Assembly: GCA_945952575.1 (NCBI GenBank)
Contig: CAMFIY010000096.1
Coordinates: 1-9,213 of the forward strand
Source: an uncultured Leucobacter sp.
GTDB taxonomy: Bacteria > Actinomycetota > Actinomycetes > Actinomycetales > Microbacteriaceae
Reading direction: 5' to 3'
DNA: 9,213 nucleotides
Both the position numbers and the translations under genes were made by a program. Positions within the stretch are counted from its first letter, which is position 1. Each line of letters opens with the position of its first letter. Under the pieces are notes generated by a model. That model searched no databases and was not told the origin of the DNA. It was given only the letters and a program-made list of their open reading frames with translations. Of this stretch, positions 7,061 to 9,213 are shown piece after piece.

Positions 7061-7166
7061 GGGGAGTCTCCTCGGTTCGTGCGCGAACGGGTGCCGCGCG
7101 CTGTTCGGATTCGGACGGCGGCGGCGATGCACATGCGTCAACGCGAGATTACGTCGAATCCCGACG

Positions 7167-7194
7167 ATTGTCGCGCAAGTGGCCAGCTTGTTAA
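7167..7194 (-). promoter_or_regulatory. possible promoter of the substrate-binding protein gene
   Basis: On the minus strand TTAACA (7194-7189) and GACAAT (7172-7167) are 16 nt apart, matching the housekeeping -35 at 5 of 6 and the -10 at 4 of 6 positions. The start site would fall near 7160, giving a leader of about 100 nt before the GTG at 7060. It lies in an AT-richer patch of an otherwise GC-rich 213-nt gap (7061-7273). This is inference from sequence only. Confidence 0.35.
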
Positions 7195-7208
7195 CGTCTT
7201 GTTACGTT
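7187..7208. repeat. tandem/inverted repeat over the predicted -35 (possible operator)
   Basis: CTTGTTAACGT (7187-7197) is followed directly by CTTGTTACGT (7198-7207), an imperfect tandem repeat differing by one base. The same stretch contains the inverted repeat AACGT-N6-ACGTT (7193-7208). It overlaps and flanks the predicted -35 of the binding-protein gene, a position suited to a repressor or activator site. No regulator gene is nearby to pair with it. Confidence 0.35.
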
Positions 7209-7224
7209 TGTCAGGTCCGGCTCT

Positions 7225-7244
7225 GGCGGCGAGGATCGCCCGCC
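7225..7244 (-). terminator. GC-rich hairpin after the HExxH gene, probable terminator
   Basis: On the minus strand GGCGGGCGA, loop TCC, TCGCCGCC makes an 8-bp stem with one bulged G, 29 nt after the stop at 7274. There is no U-run, so it would be the U-less type often assumed in high-GC bacteria. It would separate the DUF3097 operon from the downstream transporter promoter. Confidence 0.45.
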
Positions 7245-7273
7245 GGATGCCCGCGTCGGAGTATTTTCCCTGA

Positions 7274-7639
7274 TCAGCGCAGGTAGCCGCCGTCTCGGAG
7301 CCCGGCCTCGATCTCGTAGCGGTTCTTCAGCGGATCCCGACCGGCGATCAGATAGAGGATCGGCATCGCCATGCCGTAGCGTCGCCACTGCGCCTGGTGC
7401 ACGCGCTCGTGGCGCAGCACAGCCTCCCCGATGTTGTCATCGGTGAAATAGCAGCCGCCGACGCAGCTCCCGCCGCGGCCGAAGCTCCATCTGGGCATAC
7501 CGGTGAAGATCCAGAGCCCATCGATCCTGCGCACCTCTCCGGTGCTCAGGATCCCGCCCCAGATCAGGGCGACCGCGGTGGCATAGAGATAGCCGAGTCC
7601 GGCCAGCGGCCAGGCCTTCGGCGAGCGCTCCGCGGTCAT
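7274..7639 (-). CDS. small membrane protein with HExxH zinc-protease-like motif, downstream of DUF3097
   Basis: A 121-residue protein of unproven function. A single hydrophobic stretch lies at about 11-31, followed by a soluble part containing SCVGGCYFTDDN (cysteines 59 and 63) and HERVH at 77-81, the HExxH pattern of zinc metallopeptidases. Further on, RYEIEAGL supplies E109 and E111 as possible third ligands. Related actinobacterial proteins are, as I recall, often labelled 'Fe-S oxidoreductase', but two cysteines do not make an iron-sulfur site, and the HExxH reading fits better. The ATG at 7639 is chosen because it overlaps the DUF3097 stop by 4 nt (ATGA) and has GAGG 7 nt upstream; longer readings run into DUF3097 in another frame. 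Translational coupling suggests it works with or is co-regulated with DUF3097. Peptidase activity is inference. Confidence 0.8.
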   Translation of the reverse strand: MTAERSPKAWPLAGLGYLYATAVALIWGGILSTGEVRRIDGLWIFTGMPRWSFGRGGSCVGGCYFTDDNIGEAVLRHERVHQAQWRRYGMAMPILYLIAGRDPLKNRYEIEAGLRDGGYLR

Positions 7640-8481
7640 CCGCGCGCCTCGGGGTCGGTGACGAAGTCGATCAGCTGCTCGACCCGACCCAGGAGGCTCG
7701 GTTCGAGATCGCGATACGTGCGGACGCGTCCCCGGATCCGCGCCCAGGCGTCGGCGATGTCGGCGGGCTCCTCGGCCGGCCAGCCGAGTGCGCGGCAGAT
7801 CCCCGTCTTCCATTCGATATCGCGAGGGATCTGCGGCCAAGCCTGCAGTCCCAGGCGTTCGGGCTTCACCGCCGCCCAGATGTCGATGAACGGATGGCCG
7901 ACGATGAGGACGTTCGAGCCTCCCGGTCCGCGCGCCACCTGTTCCGCGATCCTCGTCTCCTTGCTGCCTCGGACGAGGTGGTCGAGCAGCACGCCCGCGC
8001 GGCGACCCGGGCCCGGGCCGAACTCCGCGAGCACCTGCTCCAGGTTGTCCGCGCCGTCGAGCAGCTCGACCACGACGCCCTCGACGCGCAGGTCGTCACC
8101 CCACACCTGCTCGACCAGCTCGGCGTCGTGCCGCCCCTCGACGAATATGCGGCTCGGCATCGCGACCCGCGCCCGTTGCCGGGGTGCGGCGACGGATCCG
8201 GAGGCCGTGCGCTGCGGTTGCGGCGCGCGTTTCGGCATGACGAGCGCGACGGGCTTCCCGTCGATCAGGAACCCGTCGCCGAGCGGGAAGGATCGCACCG
8301 CCCCGTCGAAGTCCTCGAGCTGGAGGAATCCCTCGCGCACGCCGACCACGGCGCCGCAGAACTCGGTCTCGGTGTGCTCGACCACGAGCCCCCGCGCGAG
8401 CATCACCTGTTCGCGCTGCACCGGCCCGCGCTGCGGTTTCATCGCCGCGACCGGGTCCCCCGAATATCTGTCGTCCCACAC
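7636..8481 (-). CDS. DUF3097 family protein
   Basis: A 281-residue actinobacterial protein of unknown function, recognised as DUF3097 from RIFVEGRHDAELVEQVWGDD (111-130), AGVLLDHLVRGSKETRIAEQ (162-181), VLIVGHPFIDIWAAVKP (191-207) and WKTGICRALGW (224-234). An N-terminal part (about 26-82) resembles a small beta-rich domain with GLVVEHTETEFCGAVVGV. The order IFVEG-x2-D, then LLD-x-L, then IVGHP-x-ID resembles a TOPRIM-like fold, which is my inference. There is no membrane span or signal peptide, so it should be cytosolic. The only in-frame start before a stop is the GTG at 8481, supported by the conserved DRYS just after it; GGAGG is only 1 nt away, too close to act as ribosome site, and TAGCGT sits 6 nt upstream, so the mRNA may be leaderless. 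It overlaps the HExxH gene by 4 nt. Confidence 0.88.
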   Translation of the reverse strand: MWDDRYSGDPVAAMKPQRGPVQREQVMLARGLVVEHTETEFCGAVVGVREGFLQLEDFDGAVRSFPLGDGFLIDGKPVALVMPKRAPQPQRTASGSVAAPRQRARVAMPSRIFVEGRHDAELVEQVWGDDLRVEGVVVELLDGADNLEQVLAEFGPGPGRRAGVLLDHLVRGSKETRIAEQVARGPGGSNVLIVGHPFIDIWAAVKPERLGLQAWPQIPRDIEWKTGICRALGWPAEEPADIADAWARIRGRVRTYRDLEPSLLGRVEQLIDFVTDPEARG

Positions 8482-8487
8482 ACCTCC

Positions 8488-8493
8488 ACGCTA
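8488..8493 (-). promoter_or_regulatory. candidate leaderless-promoter -10 (TAGCGT) for the DUF3097 gene
   Basis: On the minus strand TAGCGT, six bases (GGAGGT), then the GTG start: the hexamer is at -12 to -7 from a start site on the initiation codon. The GGAGG falls in the spacer and cannot serve as a spaced Shine-Dalgarno. No clear -35 is visible. Confidence 0.5.
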
Positions 8494-8520
8494 CCGCTCG
8501 GCACGGAATCGACCGGCTCA

Positions 8521-8577
8521 CCTCGCGAGGAGTCGCGACACGCCGCTTCGGACCGGGCGGATACGGCGTGTTGCGAC
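8521..8577. repeat. palindrome and long inverted repeat in the divergent DUF3097/MFS gap
   Basis: The 134-nt gap holds a perfect 10-bp palindrome CCTCGCGAGG (8521-8530), then GTCGCGACACGCCG (8532-8545) and its inverted copy CGGCGTGTTGCGAC (8564-8577), matching at 13 of 14 positions with an 18-nt spacer. The left arm starts with the 8-bp palindrome GTCGCGAC. The repeat lies between the two predicted -10 elements, so neither leaderless transcript would contain it. A protein-binding site serving both promoters is the likeliest reading. Confidence 0.5.
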
Positions 8578-8603
8578 CATTCAGCGGAGGTGGATCCGCG
8601 GTG

Positions 8604-8609
8604 TAGGGT
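8604..8609 (+). promoter_or_regulatory. candidate leaderless-promoter -10 (TAGGGT) for the MFS gene
   Basis: TAGGGT, six bases (TCGAGG), then the GTG at 8616. This is the same TANNNT-N6-GTG layout as upstream of the first permease and DUF3097 genes. The GAGG directly abutting the GTG is too close to be a Shine-Dalgarno. No strong -35 is seen 17-18 nt upstream. Confidence 0.5.
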
Positions 8610-8615
8610 TCGAGG

Positions 8616-9213
8616 GTGGAGGATCCGGGGGCAGACGCGCGGAGCGCGGACGAACCGTCCGTTCGGCGCCGAAGCATTCGCGACCTCCTGGTCGACATCA
8701 CGCCGCTGAAGCAGAGCCCGGCGTTCGCGCGGCTCTGGATCGGCACCTCCGTGTCGCAGATCGGTGCGCAGGTGACGGTCGTCGCGGTCGGCCTGCACAT
8801 CTACGAGCTGACGCACTCGACGCTCGCGGTCTCCTTCGTCGCGCTGTGGGCGCTCGGCCCCATGATCCTCGCGGGCTTCGTCGGCGGTGCGCTCGCCGAC
8901 CGCTACGATCGCCGCGCCGTCGCGCTCATCACGGCATGCGCGGCCTGGGCGAGCATCGTCACGATGACCACGATCGCCTTCCTCGGCGTCGAGGCGACCT
9001 GGCCGTACTACGCCCTCGCCGCCGTGAACGCCGCGTCCGCCACGATCATGGGGGCGACACGGGGTGCGATCCAGCCCCGCCTGCTGCCCACGCAATTGCT
9101 GCCGGCGGCTGCGGCGCTCGGAGGCATCACCATGGGCGCCGCAGTCACCGTCGGCCCGGCGGTGGCGGGAGTCATGGTCGCCGCGGTCGGCTTCGCCTGG
9201 ACCTATTTGCTCG
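8616..9213 (+). CDS. MFS transporter, EntS-like/MFS_3 type exporter, N-terminal part, cut by window edge
   Basis: A major facilitator superfamily protein of which 199 codons are visible, about half of a usual 400-430 residue member. An acidic/Arg-rich cytosolic N-terminus of about 30 residues leads to SPAFARLWIGTSVSQIGAQV, a phrase typical of the enterobactin-exporter-like MFS_3 group. Membrane spans follow at about 40-60 and 70-91, then the superfamily loop motif GALADRYDRR (91-100), and spans near 102-122, 124-145 and 160-199. Specificity cannot be called; relatives include siderophore and drug exporters but many are unassigned. The GTG at 8616 is chosen because it follows TAGGGT by 6 nt; no ATG or spaced Shine-Dalgarno gives a better start. 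The gene is divergent from DUF3097 across 134 nt that include a long inverted repeat. The frame is open to the last base. Confidence 0.88.
   Translation, partial: MEDPGADARSADEPSVRRRSIRDLLVDITPLKQSPAFARLWIGTSVSQIGAQVTVVAVGLHIYELTHSTLAVSFVALWALGPMILAGFVGGALADRYDRRAVALITACAAWASIVTMTTIAFLGVEATWPYYALAAVNAASATIMGATRGAIQPRLLPTQLLPAAAALGGITMGAAVTVGPAVAGVMVAAVGFAWTYLL

Noticed and set aside
5462..7141. Longer 559-residue version of the substrate-binding protein
   Set aside because: The GTG at 7060 has GAGGAG 7 nt upstream and gives a normal polar start before the membrane span; the extra 27 residues look non-coding.
7152..7166. Small inverted repeat CGTCG-N5-CGACG just after the predicted receptor-gene start site
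   Set aside because: Five-base arms are common by chance in DNA of this GC content, and no riboswitch-like structure could be built around it.
7274..7639. Iron-sulfur oxidoreductase function for the 121-residue protein
   Set aside because: Only two cysteines are present and no redox-cofactor motif is visible; HExxH explains the conserved residues better.
7274..7840. Longer 188-residue version of the HExxH protein
   Set aside because: The extra N-terminus lies inside DUF3097 in another frame and is Arg/Pro-rich; the ATG at 7639 has a ribosome site and the usual 4-nt overlap.
8584..8599. Inverted repeat GCGGA-N6-TCCGC upstream of the MFS -10
   Set aside because: Short arms in GC-rich DNA; position near the promoter is suggestive but not enough beyond the much longer repeat at 8532-8577.
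1..9213. Mobile element, prophage, CRISPR or defence system
   Set aside because: I saw no transposase, integrase, tandem spacer-repeat pattern, tRNA or clear composition break; gene content is ordinary chromosomal.

Overview
The window is about 70% GC, uses many GTG starts, and carries an actinobacterial SigH/SigR-RsrA redox pair beside aroA, plus a DUF3097 gene. This points to a high-GC Gram-positive actinobacterium. Microbacteriaceae is my best guess from general gene content, but the genus is not established here. It looks like ordinary chromosome: I found no transposase, integrase, tRNA, rRNA or CRISPR array.

Layout: (1) 1-798, minus strand, the N-terminal part of aroA (EPSP synthase), cut by the window edge. 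(2) 818-1768, plus strand, a SigH/SigR-type promoter, then the ECF sigma factor gene and its zinc-binding anti-sigma gene rsrA in a 4-nt overlap. This is a thiol-stress switch that probably transcribes itself. (3) 1811-7060, minus strand, a complete peptide/nickel/opine-type ABC importer: a substrate-binding protein, a 159-nt gap with a strong hairpin, then two permeases and two ATPases joined by three 4-nt ATGA overlaps. The binding protein lacks any cysteine and appears to be held by an N-terminal membrane anchor instead of lipid. (4) 7274-8481, minus strand, a DUF3097 gene and a small membrane protein with an HExxH motif, also joined by a 4-nt overlap. (5) 8616-9213, plus strand, the start of an MFS exporter, divergent from the DUF3097 gene.

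The most useful non-coding observation concerns translation starts. Three genes lack a properly spaced Shine-Dalgarno sequence: the first permease, the DUF3097 gene and the MFS gene. All three start with GTG and all three have a TANNNT hexamer exactly 6 nt upstream of that GTG. This is the expected layout for leaderless transcripts, common in actinobacteria. It implies that the permease-ATPase block has its own promoter, separate from the binding-protein gene, with the 5397-5445 hairpin between them as terminator or attenuator. The divergent DUF3097/MFS gap also holds a near-perfect 14-bp inverted repeat between the two promoters.

I found no clearly new multi-gene system. The best leads are the leaderless pattern, the split importer transcription, the non-lipidated binding protein, and the uncharacterised DUF3097/HExxH pair.
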